64,000 bases of DNA. Source: a bacterium 1XD42-1. GTDB taxonomy: Bacteria > Bacillota > Clostridia > Oscillospirales > Ruminococcaceae. The stretch covers positions 1-64,000 of the forward strand of contig RAZJ01000013.1 of NCBI GenBank assembly GCA_003612625.1, given 5' to 3'. The translations under genes were made by a program, and so were the position numbers. Of this stretch, positions 54,001 to 61,606 are shown piece by piece; within the stretch, counting starts at the first letter, position 1, and the number at the start of each line of letters is the position of its first letter. The notes under the pieces are model-generated. The model did no database searches. It was not told the DNA's origin and saw only the letters and a list, made by a program, of their open reading frames with translations.

Positions 54001-54143
54001 GCGATAAAAAGCACCGCAATCCCCACGATATGCAAAAGAAAAAACACCGCTGGGGCCGCAAAAAGAAAGAACAGGCTCTGCAATTAGAAGGACAGAATCG
54101 GGAACAAAATGAAACGGAATTTGATAATTTGTTCCAGCCATAA
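51027..54143 (+). CDS. RND-family efflux transporter (HAE1/AcrB-like)
   Basis: The 1,038-aa protein has twelve predicted membrane helices in two halves, with large external loops. The N-terminus VLKRPVSAFLVVCALIIFG, the VDNSIVVLE segment of TM4 (one acidic residue where AcrB has two) and the C-terminal GYGDNGEVMQGMAIIIVGG fit the HAE1 family. It uses the proton gradient to export drugs or lipids. In a single-membrane Gram-positive cell the complex ends at the wall. The last 45 residues are basic and cytoplasmic. Confidence 0.93.
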   Translation: MTKLVLKRPVSAFLVVCALIIFGISSIMGSPMELMPDMDMPVMLVMTAYPGAGPEDVEELVSKEIEDTVSTLSGVKNVTAYSQENMSMVMLEFNYGENMDVAHMDLQEKLNMISNNLPDDATSPTIMEMSMDMMPVIAFSVEKLGDIDILSYVDQEIKPEFEKLSGVAQVEIYGGEENYISVQLNEERMNQYKLDINTLAQIVGSADFSMPAGSVDRGDLSLALRGGVSYRTTESLKNIPITLSSGQVIHLSDVAQIFESKKDASSISRYNGKENVGLTITKRQSASTVDVTRAAVRTAEQINRSGKGIHLEVVFDSSESILASVKTVFTTLGMGIILSMIVLFIFFGDWKASIIVGSSMPVSVLLALILMHALGFSLNMLSLGGLVIGVGMMVDNSIVVLESCFRMYDQRRNFEEAALEGTKIVTASIISGTLTTVVVYLPISILQGMSGQLFKQLGFTIIFSLSASLFSAMTLVPLLFCKMKPKEKKEMPINKLLAVTQRGYGSFLKMTFRVKPLVVLISVALLVGSIWMVASGAIPFELIPQVDQGQIDIAIETRPGLKLEVTNALLQDIEEMVTQSSDVERYSLQGQSGSATVSVYLKDNRERKTSDWVDIWREQTKNRVDCDISVSMSSSGMGSAGGSNDVQIPLQGNDYELLQEASKLVEDVMRSSPNIVRVTNSVSSGSPQAEIVVDPIKAGAVGLTPRQVIGTVYTTINGTSPDSMRLNGQDYDITLEYPKGRFQSVSDLSGMMLTSPAGRQVPLLDIAEITYSNSPQQIQRKNNQYIVTVTGQPTTAARLTAGSEIRQAVNQLEFPQGVSIGMGSNDESMQEEFGALLSAIATAVLLVFLVMAMQFESIRFSVIVMICIPFSLIGAFGGLLATRCSLSMPAMMGLLTLVGTVINSGILYIDTANQYRSSMDAQTALITAGRTRLRPILMTTLTTILAMIPMAIGYGDNGEVMQGMAIIIVGGLTASTILSLLLLPTFYLLFGGDKKHRNPHDMQKKKHRWGRKKKEQALQLEGQNREQNETEFDNLFQP

Positions 54144-54149
54144 AAAAGT

Positions 54150-54185
54150 AAAAAAGAAGGACAGTTTTTACTGTCCTTCTTTTTT
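54150..54185 (+). terminator. terminator after the RND operon
   Basis: AAAAAAGAAGGACAGT and ACTGTCCTTCTTTTTT pair perfectly around TTTT, and a T run follows on the plus strand. Confidence 0.92.
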
Positions 54186-54189
54186 GCTG

Positions 54190-54450
54190 TCATATCAATT
54201 TTTTTAACGCGTTTTTGTAATTTTCTATTTCTTCTTTGGTTAGCGGGCACTTTGTGCATGGGATTAGTGAAGGATATACAAAGTTTGTAGATTCCTGACG
54301 GAAGGGACAGTGCCTGAATTTGCAGCTTCCTTTTTTTCTGAATAAGCAGACAAACCGCCATATAAACGAACCAGCCACATGCAGACAAATTAAACCGACC
54401 ATAATGTAGGAAAGTAGCTCGCTTGCTTTAATGATTATTGCAAATATCAA
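54190..54450 (-). CDS. small membrane protein with Cys-rich tail, 86 aa
   Basis: A hydrophobic stretch (about 8-35, ASELLSYIMVGLICLHVAG) is followed by a basic, Cys-containing tail (CKFRHCPF and CTKCPL), perhaps metal-binding. The likely start is TTG 54450, shortly after GGAAAGGAAT and inside the end of the upstream gene, so coupled. Family not recognised. Confidence 0.6.
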   Translation of the reverse strand: MIFAIIIKASELLSYIMVGLICLHVAGSFIWRFVCLFRKKGSCKFRHCPFRQESTNFVYPSLIPCTKCPLTKEEIENYKNALKKLI

Positions 54451-54724
54451 ATTCCTTTCCTCCCAATAATAAATCGAGCAGATCCATCATTCCCTGTTGG
54501 TAAATCAATTTTTTTGTGAGGGCCGCTGTAATATTATTGGCAATAAAATATTGTTCTAACAATTCGGCTTGCGTATCGTCCAGGCTGTTGTCCAGTTTTT
54601 CAAAAATCAGATCTGCTTTTTTTACAGACTCCTTGTATTCTGCATTTTGTGTATAGTTTCTTCCCATTCGCTCCGAAAAATAGGGAATTTGTTCCAAAAC
54701 ACGGTTCCTTGCTGTATTATCCAT
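54428..54724 (-). CDS. DUF6809-like small helical protein, 98 aa
   Basis: The helical protein has YKESVKKADLIFEKLDNSLD and YFIANNITAALTKKLIYQQG, the pattern of small clostridial proteins grouped as DUF6809. It has no catalytic motif. AGGAGGAAG precedes the ATG. It is upstream of the Cys-rich membrane protein by overlap and may act with it. Function is unknown. Confidence 0.7.
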   Translation of the reverse strand: MDNTARNRVLEQIPYFSERMGRNYTQNAEYKESVKKADLIFEKLDNSLDDTQAELLEQYFIANNITAALTKKLIYQQGMMDLLDLLLGGKEFDICNNH

Positions 54725-54879
54725 TTATACTTCCTCCTTAATTTTGTATATATAAACTATACCATAATTGGATTATAAACACAATGATTATTTACAACTT
54801 GTTTTATATCGTATTGTTTATAATCGTACTATTAAAATCTCGTCATATAGGAGATAATATAAATACGGAGGTGGTTTAA

Positions 54880-55074
54880 ATAGTAGATTATAGCCCTCTT
54901 TGGGAAACTATGGAGAAAAAACAGATAAGTCAATATTATCTTATCAAGCATGGGATTGATAATAAAACGATATACAAACTAAAACGAAATTGCCATATTT
55001 CAACTTTGACAATGGAAAAACTGTGCAAGGCTATAGGGTGTCAACCAAATGATATTGTAAAATTTATCGATTAA
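54880..55074 (+). CDS. small HTH regulator, copy 1, with ATA in place of ATG
   Basis: The 64-residue frame is a Cro/XRE-type helix-turn-helix (DYSPLWETMEKKQISQYYLI, TLTMEKLCKAIGCQPNDIVK). It aligns without gaps with copy 2 at 55226-55420. In copy 2 the start is ATG-TTG-GAC; here the same positions read ATA-GTA-GAT. A TAA stop lies directly before, and a good box (GGAGGTGG) sits 5 nt upstream. Either AUA is used weakly, or the gene lost its start recently. The next in-frame ATG, at about codon 11, would remove part of the fold. Confidence 0.65.
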   Translation: MVDYSPLWETMEKKQISQYYLIKHGIDNKTIYKLKRNCHISTLTMEKLCKAIGCQPNDIVKFID

Positions 55075-55076
55075 AT

Positions 55077-55106
55077 AAAAAAGATGCTGTTTTCAGTATC
55101 TTTTTT
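55077..55106 (+). terminator. terminator after HTH copy 1
   Basis: AAAAAAGATGCTG and CAGTATCTTTTTT form the stem (one G-U pair) around TTTT. Confidence 0.8.
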
Positions 55107-55125
55107 ATTATATTGTATATAAAAT

Positions 55126-55162
55126 CGTAACGTATAATATCGCCACGATTTTATACGTTACG
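55126..55162. repeat. 12-bp inverted repeat, candidate operator
   Basis: CGTAACGTATAA and TTATACGTTACG form a perfect inverted repeat with 13 nt between. An inner AAAATCGT/ACGATTTT pair also overlaps it. It lies 64 bp before HTH copy 2, where an autoregulatory site would be expected. Similar TATCGT words occur upstream of copy 1 (54807-54830). Confidence 0.55.
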
Positions 55163-55225
55163 TTTACATACGTTCTGTTCAATATCGTTTTGATAGTAGA
55201 TAATATGATTATGGAGGTGATAAAA

Positions 55226-55420
55226 ATGTTGGACTACAGCCCACTTTGGAAAACTATGGAAGAAAGAGGTATAAGTCAGTATTATCTTCTTAAAAATGGG
55301 ATTGGTAATAAGACAATTTATAACCTCAAACGGAATAGTAATATCACGACTCTAACAATGGAAAAACTTTGCAAGGTTATCGGCTGTGAACCAAACGATA
55401 TTATAAAATTTACAGATTAA
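55226..55420 (+). CDS. small HTH regulator, copy 2
   Basis: The 64-aa protein is a compact Cro/XRE-type helix-turn-helix: LDYSPLWKTMEERGISQYYL, GIGNKTIYNLKRNSNI, MEKLCKVIGCEPNDIIKF. Such one-domain regulators are frequent in clostridial accessory regions. ATG 55226 lies 7 nt after GGAGGTGAT. It shares about three quarters of its residues with copy 1, so the two arose by tandem duplication. Confidence 0.85.
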   Translation: MLDYSPLWKTMEERGISQYYLLKNGIGNKTIYNLKRNSNITTLTMEKLCKVIGCEPNDIIKFTD

Positions 55421-55478
55421 GCCAATAAAAAAGATTACCCCGATTCCATACAGAATCGGGGTAATCTTTTTTATTGGC
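55421..55478 (+). terminator. long perfect hairpin terminator after HTH copy 2
   Basis: A 26-bp perfect stem (arms 55421-55446 and 55453-55478) with a 6-nt loop. It contains the core AAAAAAGATTACCCCGATTC and its complement. It isolates the accessory genes from recD2. Confidence 0.9.
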
Positions 55479-55497
55479 TTTTTTGGCTGGCAAATGT

Positions 55498-55503
55498 TAT
55501 AAT
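55498..55503 (+). promoter_or_regulatory. promoter (-10) of recD2
   Basis: TATAAT with a TTGGCT-like -35 18 bp upstream (inside the terminator arm). Transcription would start near 55510, which supports the GTG start at 55540. Confidence 0.5.
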
Positions 55504-55539
55504 AGGGAAGAAATGAAATATAAGGGGGCGGACAGCTTC

Positions 55540-57759
55540 GTGCAGGAACAGAAGGAAATATACCGGCTGGAAGGTACTGTGGAAAATATTATTTTTTATA
55601 ATGAAGAAAACGGTTATACTGTGCTGCAAATGACAACAGATATAGACTTGATTACGGTAGTAGGGGAATTTGGCGGGGTTGAAGTTGGAGAAACTTTAAT
55701 TGTAACAGGATATTATACAACCCATGCCCGATTTGGCACCCAGTTCCGCGCAGAAGTTTATGAACGGCTGTTACCGGCGTCGTCCGCAGCGATTGAAAGT
55801 TATCTGGCTTCAGGCGTATTAAAAGGCGTCGGTGCTGTATTGGCCCGGCGCATGGTAAAAGCTTTTGGAGATGATACTTTAAACGTCATTGAGCAGACTC
55901 CGTCCCGCTTATGTGAAGTAGATGGCATTTCCCCCAAAAAGGCCGAAAAAATTGCAGAAGAATATAAAAAATTATTTGGGATGCGAGCTGTTATGCTTTT
56001 TTTAAACAGTTACGGAGTCCCTACGCCGAATGCCATTAAAGTTTGGAAAGAATATGGTTTAACGGCTCAGGAAGTTATTACACAAAATCCATATGCCCTT
56101 TGTACGGAAGAAATCGGGGTGGATTTTGAACGGGCTGATCAAATTGCTTTAAAAAATGGGATTGCGCCAAATGCTTTTGAGCGTTTGTCTGCGGGAGTGA
56201 TCCATGTTTTACGGCACAACTTAAATAATGGCCATGTATGCCTGCCGGAAGAAAAACTAGCGGCAACGGCTGCTTTATTAGTAGACAGTGACAGCCATCA
56301 AATGATAGATGTAATGGCTGAAATGGAAGAACAAAATATTATTATTTCTTTAAAGCGGGCTCATATCCGTTTTTATTATCTGCCCCGTTATTATGAAGCG
56401 GAACATGCTGTATCTGCCCGCATTTTCTATCGTCTGAAACGGCGGCAGGAAGGCATCCTGCCGGATATTGATAAATTTGTTGGGGAATTTGAGAAACAGC
56501 AGGGAATCGTTTATGCCCAGCTCCAGCGCAAAGCCATTGTTTTAGCAATCACCAGTCCTATTATGATTTTAACCGGAGGCCCCGGTACTGGAAAAACAAC
56601 TGCTATTTCTGCGATTATCCGTTTATTGGGGCAGATTGGAGAAAAAGTTGTTTTAGCTGCGCCTACCGGGCGGGCTGCAAAACGGATGAGCGAATTAACC
56701 GGATCAGAAGCCAAAACCATACATCGCCTGTTAGAAGTGGATTTTACTTCTAAAGAAGGGGACTTGCAGTTTAAACGCAATGAAAAAAATCCTTTGCCTG
56801 CGGATACGGTTATTATTGATGAAGCATCTATGTTAGATGTACTATTATTTGAATCTTTACTGCGGGCCATGCGTCCAGACTGCCGCTTAATTTTAGTAGG
56901 AGATCCTGACCAGCTTCCCCCGGTAGGCGCCGGCAATGTATTAAGTGATTTGATTTCCTGCGGCCAGGTGCCTATGGTACATTTAACAGAAATTTTCCGG
57001 CAGGCTGCCAAAAGTTTAATTGTTACAAATGCCCATGCAATCGTTTCTGGAAATTATCCGGAATTAGATCGGAAAGATAATGATTTTTTCTTTTTAGCTT
57101 CTTCCAACACCAGCCAGATTGCTGTAACGGCTGCTGATCTATGTGCCCGGCGGCTTCCGAAAAGCTATGGATTTTCGCCTATGTGGGATATTCAAGTTCT
57201 TTCCCCTACCAGAGTCGGCGCTTTAGGTACGGGAGAATTAAACCGGGTTTTACAGCGTTCTTTAAATCCGCCTGCCCCCACAAAAAAAGAATTTTCCAGC
57301 GGACTGGTCTTATTCCGGGAAGGGGATAAGGTCATGCAGATCCGCAATAATTATGATTTAGTTTGGGAACGGGATAACGGGGAAGAAGGTATGGGGGTTT
57401 TTAATGGGGATATTGGCGTTGTAGAAATGATCAGCGGGCCATCTTCTACGATTCTGGTGCGGTATGATGATCATATTGCAGAATATTCTTTTGATATGGC
57501 AAATGAATTAGAGCTTGCTTATGCTATAACGGTACATAAAAGCCAGGGCAATGAATATGATGCTGTTATTCTCCCTTTAGCCGAAAGCCGCAGCCGGTTA
57601 TATTACCGGAATCTCCTTTATACGGCTGTAACCCGTGCAAAAAAATTATTGATTATTGTTGGTTCCCGGAAGGCTGTTTATTATATGGTTGACAGCCATA
57701 AAAAAATAAGCCGGTATACCAATTTAATATTCCTCCTGGAGGAATGCGGCAATGCATAA
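55540..57759 (+). CDS. recD2: RecD2-type SF1 DNA helicase
   Basis: The protein has about 739 aa. The RecD2 N-terminal OB region (YRLEGTVENIIFYNEENGYT) and HhH repeats (SYLASGVLKGVGAVLARRMV, VDGISPKKAEKIAEEY) are followed by the motor. Walker A is GGPGTGKTTAI, motif II is VIIDEASMLD, and the C-terminal UvrD-like motif is YAITVHKSQGNEYDAV. It unwinds DNA 5' to 3' in repair and replication restart, without RecB/C. I choose GTG 55540 because AAGGGGG lies about 11 nt upstream; ATG 55513 would lie at the predicted transcript start. It overlaps comF by 8 nt. Confidence 0.93.
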   Translation: MQEQKEIYRLEGTVENIIFYNEENGYTVLQMTTDIDLITVVGEFGGVEVGETLIVTGYYTTHARFGTQFRAEVYERLLPASSAAIESYLASGVLKGVGAVLARRMVKAFGDDTLNVIEQTPSRLCEVDGISPKKAEKIAEEYKKLFGMRAVMLFLNSYGVPTPNAIKVWKEYGLTAQEVITQNPYALCTEEIGVDFERADQIALKNGIAPNAFERLSAGVIHVLRHNLNNGHVCLPEEKLAATAALLVDSDSHQMIDVMAEMEEQNIIISLKRAHIRFYYLPRYYEAEHAVSARIFYRLKRRQEGILPDIDKFVGEFEKQQGIVYAQLQRKAIVLAITSPIMILTGGPGTGKTTAISAIIRLLGQIGEKVVLAAPTGRAAKRMSELTGSEAKTIHRLLEVDFTSKEGDLQFKRNEKNPLPADTVIIDEASMLDVLLFESLLRAMRPDCRLILVGDPDQLPPVGAGNVLSDLISCGQVPMVHLTEIFRQAAKSLIVTNAHAIVSGNYPELDRKDNDFFFLASSNTSQIAVTAADLCARRLPKSYGFSPMWDIQVLSPTRVGALGTGELNRVLQRSLNPPAPTKKEFSSGLVLFREGDKVMQIRNNYDLVWERDNGEEGMGVFNGDIGVVEMISGPSSTILVRYDDHIAEYSFDMANELELAYAITVHKSQGNEYDAVILPLAESRSRLYYRNLLYTAVTRAKKLLIIVGSRKAVYYMVDSHKKISRYTNLIFLLEECGNA

Positions 57760-58450
57760 AGGATTTCATCGGTGGAAAGAACAACTGTTACTTTTATTTT
57801 TCCCACATAAATGCTTCTTATGTGGGAAGGTATTATCCGGATCAGGCTGGCTGTGTGAGCACTGTACCCTTCCTCAAACAGAAAATCTCTGTTTAGGCTG
57901 TGGAAAGGATAGGAAAAATTGTATTTGCAGCCGGGTTTCTTATGATGGTGCATGGGCGCCATTGTGGTATACCGCAGGCGCCCGCTATGGCATCCATCGT
58001 TTTAAATATGAAGGACGTACTTATTATGCTGCTTTTTTAGGGGAACTGATGGCCCAGGGTGTACAAGCTTTATGGACAGAAGCTTTTGATTGTATTACTT
58101 ACGTTCCTATGAGCCCCAAAAAACAACGTGCCAGAGGATATTGCCAAAGTGAACTGCTGGCAAAAGAAATCAGCCGCCAATTAAAGATACCAGTAGAGAA
58201 AACTTTATGTCATACTGCCCATTCAAAAAGCCAGATGTCACAAAAAGGATTAGAGTCCCGTATTAAAAATGCTTCCTGTTCTTTTCAAAGGGGCGAAAAA
58301 GATTTACAGGGCTTGCAGATTTTACTGGTTGACGATGTACTGACTACGGGAGCTACGGCTTCTTATTGCGCAGAACTTTTAAAAGCACAAGGAGCTGTTT
58401 CTGTTTTTGTATTAACTGCCGCTACCACCAGGATAAAACAGCATTCATAA
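57752..58450 (+). CDS. comF: ComF family protein (amidophosphoribosyltransferase-like)
   Basis: The 232-aa protein has N-terminal zinc-finger cysteines (CFLCGKVLSGSGWLCEHC, CLGCGKDRKNCIC) and a type I phosphoribosyltransferase domain with PRPP loop ILLVDDVLTTGATA near 195. ComF/GntX members are involved in DNA uptake in competent species and possibly in nucleotide metabolism. It overlaps recD2, and this neighbour order is common in clostridia. Confidence 0.92.
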   Translation: MHKGFHRWKEQLLLLFFPHKCFLCGKVLSGSGWLCEHCTLPQTENLCLGCGKDRKNCICSRVSYDGAWAPLWYTAGARYGIHRFKYEGRTYYAAFLGELMAQGVQALWTEAFDCITYVPMSPKKQRARGYCQSELLAKEISRQLKIPVEKTLCHTAHSKSQMSQKGLESRIKNASCSFQRGEKDLQGLQILLVDDVLTTGATASYCAELLKAQGAVSVFVLTAATTRIKQHS

Positions 58451-58455
58451 CAGAT

Positions 58456-58484
58456 TTGCATTTTCAATCAAACAGGTGTATAAT
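58456..58484 (+). promoter_or_regulatory. promoter of mreB
   Basis: TTGCAT, 17 bp, TATAAT. The predicted leader of about 75 nt ends with AAAGGAG before the ATG. Confidence 0.7.
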
Positions 58485-58567
58485 AAAAAATGTATAGATA
58501 GGAATTGCGCTTGGTTGATAGGGACGCAATCCCAAAAAGAGAGACTTGACGATTAAAGGAGATTTCC

Positions 58568-59584
58568 ATGAGTTCCATTGATATCGGAATTGATTTAGGG
58601 ACAGCGACCGTATTAGTCTATAAAGGACAGGAAGGGATTGTTTTACGGGAGCCGTCAGTTGTAGCAATCCATACAAAAAGCGGGGCTGTTTTGAGTGTCG
58701 GCGAAGATGCTCATGCTATGATTGGGAAAACACCTGCGGAAATTGCTGCCATCCGCCCCCTGTCACAGGGCGTTATTTCTGATTATAAGATGACAGAAGA
58801 AATGATCAAATATTTCTTGAAAAAAAGCTGTCAGGTAAATATTGTAAAGCCACGGGTTGCTTTATGTGTTCCCTCTTTAGTAACGAATGTGGAAGCCCAG
58901 GCCGTAGTAGATGCAGCCGCAGCCGCTGGTGCACGGCAGGTCTATTTAATTGAAGAACCTGTTGCCGCTGCTATTGGCGCAGGGATTGATATTGCCCGTC
59001 CGAATGGCAATATTATTTTAGATATTGGCGGCGGCACCAGTGATATTGCTGTATTATCTTTAAATGGTATTGTATGCAAAAATTCCATTAAATTAGCCGG
59101 GGATAAGTTTAACGAAGCAATTATTCGTTATGTCCGTTCCACTTATAATATTTTAATTGGGGAGCGGATGGCTGAAAATGTAAAAATGTCTATTGCCAGT
59201 GTCGATCCGGAAGCCCAAGATATTCCTTTTGATGTAAAAGGGCGCCACTTAGCTACCGGGCTGCCGGTACGCCGTACCATGCACCGCAGTGAATTATACG
59301 CTTCCATGCTGGAGCTGGTTGTGGAAATCCGGGATGCTGTCCATTCCGTTGTAGAACGCACACCGCCGGAATTAGTGGGTGATTTGTATAGCAATGGCCT
59401 GGTTATGACAGGAGGCGGTTCTTTATTAGACGGTTTCCCGAAATATTTGAGCAAGGAATTAAAAATGCCGGTCCGTGTCGCTGAAAACCCTGTGGAATGT
59501 GTGGCAATCGGGACAGGCCGTTCCTTTGAATTCCTGAATGATTTAGTGGATGGCTTTGTAACATCTTCTACCCACAAACATTAA
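58568..59584 (+). CDS. mreB: MreB/Mbl-family actin-like cell-shape protein
   Basis: The 338-aa protein has the actin-fold motifs: IDLGTATVLVYKGQEGIVLR (phosphate 1), IILDIGGGTSDIAVLSLNG (phosphate 2), LVMTGGGSLLDG (adenosine). It has GDKFNEAIIRYVR and ERMAENVKMSI, as in MreB. It polymerises at the membrane and guides wall synthesis. No mreC/mreD follow, so it is probably an extra paralogue (Mbl/MreBH-like) rather than the mreBCD copy. Confidence 0.9.
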   Translation: MSSIDIGIDLGTATVLVYKGQEGIVLREPSVVAIHTKSGAVLSVGEDAHAMIGKTPAEIAAIRPLSQGVISDYKMTEEMIKYFLKKSCQVNIVKPRVALCVPSLVTNVEAQAVVDAAAAAGARQVYLIEEPVAAAIGAGIDIARPNGNIILDIGGGTSDIAVLSLNGIVCKNSIKLAGDKFNEAIIRYVRSTYNILIGERMAENVKMSIASVDPEAQDIPFDVKGRHLATGLPVRRTMHRSELYASMLELVVEIRDAVHSVVERTPPELVGDLYSNGLVMTGGGSLLDGFPKYLSKELKMPVRVAENPVECVAIGTGRSFEFLNDLVDGFVTSSTHKH

Positions 59585-59603
59585 ACCTGTTATACAAATG
59601 TGA

Positions 59604-59659
59604 AAAATCCGTTTTCGTTCTGTTTAAGCTATACTGCCAACAGAATGGAAACGGATTTT
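59604..59659 (+). terminator. terminator after mreB
   Basis: AAAATCCGTTTTCGTTCTGTT pairs with AACAGAAT..GAAACGGATTTT with small mismatches. T-rich sequence follows. Confidence 0.75.
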
Positions 59660-59702
59660 ATTTGCTATTGTTCCACTTTTCTGCGTGTGGGTGCTCTAAG
59701 TA

Positions 59703-60200
59703 TCAGCGGCCTTTCAGCCGGGCGTTCATAATTTCGCACAGGAATTCATCCAGACTGCAAGGAAGATCCTCCCCATACATTTTCCGGAAAATGAAGCAGC
59801 GCAGCCAATCCCCAATCACAAAAAATACAGCTATTTTCAGTGCAATTTTTAAATGAGGCACCAAATCTCTCACTGTATTTTTTATCGGCCCAATGGAAAA
59901 CCCTAACATGACAACCAAAATCAACAGGAGGAATTTCAACGGATCAGCGGAGCTTTGGAACTGATAGCAGGTAATCTGCGCACGGCCATTTTCCGCCTCC
60001 CGAATCCTGCCATAAATCGTATATATGATTCTTGAACGGCTGTTGTCAAAATATTCTGACTGCGACAGGCGGAACAGACGGCCCCACATATGGCTGCGGG
60101 GCTCGTCACTTCTTGTATTTGCGGCAGCTGCCATTTTCAGTGCTGTACAGCACTGCTCAGGTGTACTGCTGCTTGTCAAAACGAAGCGGTGAAACAACAT
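59703..60200 (-). CDS. hypothetical membrane protein, 165 aa
   Basis: The family is not recognised. The N-terminal 85 residues are soluble (FRLSQSEYFDNSRSRIIYTI), followed by two hydrophobic segments (about 88-106, FLLLILVVMLGFSIG, and 118-135). It is monocistronic. AAGAAGAG lies about 7 nt before ATG. Possible role unknown. Confidence 0.65.
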   Translation of the reverse strand: MLFHRFVLTSSSTPEQCCTALKMAAAANTRSDEPRSHMWGRLFRLSQSEYFDNSRSRIIYTIYGRIREAENGRAQITCYQFQSSADPLKFLLLILVVMLGFSIGPIKNTVRDLVPHLKIALKIAVFFVIGDWLRCFIFRKMYGEDLPCSLDEFLCEIMNARLKGR

Positions 60201-60296
60201 ATGATTCTCTTCTTTCTGTTAATCAATAAGAGATAAGAATAAATTTTAGTATATCACTTCATGACAAGCAAATCAATCCTTCTTTTATGAGGCTAT

Positions 60297-61574
60297 TTAA
60301 ATTTTTACACCAGCCACATATTTTCCGATTATTCGTCCTCCTTCCCCTGCCAGATAAATATACCGTTCCAACCGTTCTTTGGTGTTTAAATCTCTTGTAG
60401 TGTGGATGCCATGATCATCCATAACGAGAGCATCCAATTCATATCCTTTTTCAAAACTGCCTGCTTTTCCAAAGAAGGAGCCGCCGCCTTTTGTGGCTAA
60501 ATAAAAAACTTCTTCCATTGTCAGAGGCTTCTTTTCCTGGTCAACCAACCGCCAATATAATTTCGATACCCCTATTGCATCTGCCATATGCCGGAACATG
60601 GAAAGATTGGCTCCGCCTGCTATATCCGATCCAAGTCCTACCGGAATCCCTTCCTCCAAATACCGGCGGATGGGCGCGATACCAGAAGAAAGATTGATAT
60701 TGGATTGGGGGCAGTGGGCTACATATACGCCCTTTTCCCGCATCATTTCTACCTCAATATCACAGGAATGGACACAATGTGCCATAATGGTTTTGGCTTC
60801 CCCGCCAAATAAGCCGCACTGATGATAGACATCACCATAGCAGGAGGACCAGGGAAATAATTCTTTTACCCATGCAATTTCTGATAAATTCTCTGATAAA
60901 TGGGACTGGACAGGAACTTGATATTCTTTTTGCAATTTTCCTAATCCTTTTAATAAGGGTTCACTACAAGTAGGGGCAAACCGGGGGGTAAGAATGGGTT
61001 TTGTATTTTGGTATTGATTTACAGTTTTTTTCAGCCATTCTGCCGTATCTGCCAGGGAAGCATCCGCATTTTTTTCTTTTAAAAGATCAGTACAGTTTTG
61101 ATCCATATTTACCCTGCCGACATAAGTTTTTAAACCCGCAGCCTCCAGCTTTTCCATCAATAGAATGGTAGCCGGTGTATGGATGGTTCCAAATATAACA
61201 GCTCTTGTAGTTGCGCTTGCTTTTAAATCCTCTGTAAAGATACGGTAAGCTTTTTCAGCATATTCTAAATCCTGATAATGGCTTTCTTCCGGGAAGGTAT
61301 GGGCCTCCAGCCAGTCTAAAAGTTCTAAATCCATCCCCAGGCCCCGGAATGGATACTGGGGTGCATGCAGATGGAGATCTGTCATGCCGGGAATAATCAA
61401 ATGATCCCCATAGTCTGTTATCGGAAGGTTTTGATATTCTTCCGGCAAAACAGAATATACGCCTTGAGAAATACCCTGGCAGCATACTAAATAGCCCTGG
61501 TCAACAGAAATGAACCGGTCTTTTGTATCACTATAACAAATGTTTCCTTTTAAAATGAATGAATTTTCTTTCAT
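60297..61574 (-). CDS. guaD: guanine deaminase (amidohydrolase family)
   Basis: The 425-aa protein has the metal-dependent amidohydrolase motifs: DLHLHAPQYPFRGLG, QSHLSENLSE, MAHCVHSCDIE and GLGSDIAGGANLSM. The APQ-Y-FRG-G-DL-LL-WL pattern is specific for guanine deaminase. It converts guanine to xanthine and ammonia. It lies 32 nt after the permease gene, so the pair forms a purine uptake and breakdown unit under the riboswitch at 63.2 kb. Confidence 0.92.
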   Translation of the reverse strand: MKENSFILKGNICYSDTKDRFISVDQGYLVCCQGISQGVYSVLPEEYQNLPITDYGDHLIIPGMTDLHLHAPQYPFRGLGMDLELLDWLEAHTFPEESHYQDLEYAEKAYRIFTEDLKASATTRAVIFGTIHTPATILLMEKLEAAGLKTYVGRVNMDQNCTDLLKEKNADASLADTAEWLKKTVNQYQNTKPILTPRFAPTCSEPLLKGLGKLQKEYQVPVQSHLSENLSEIAWVKELFPWSSCYGDVYHQCGLFGGEAKTIMAHCVHSCDIEVEMMREKGVYVAHCPQSNINLSSGIAPIRRYLEEGIPVGLGSDIAGGANLSMFRHMADAIGVSKLYWRLVDQEKKPLTMEEVFYLATKGGGSFFGKAGSFEKGYELDALVMDDHGIHTTRDLNTKERLERYIYLAGEGGRIIGKYVAGVKI

Positions 61575-61606
61575 AAAAAATAATCCCCATTTCTTTATTC
61601 AATCAT

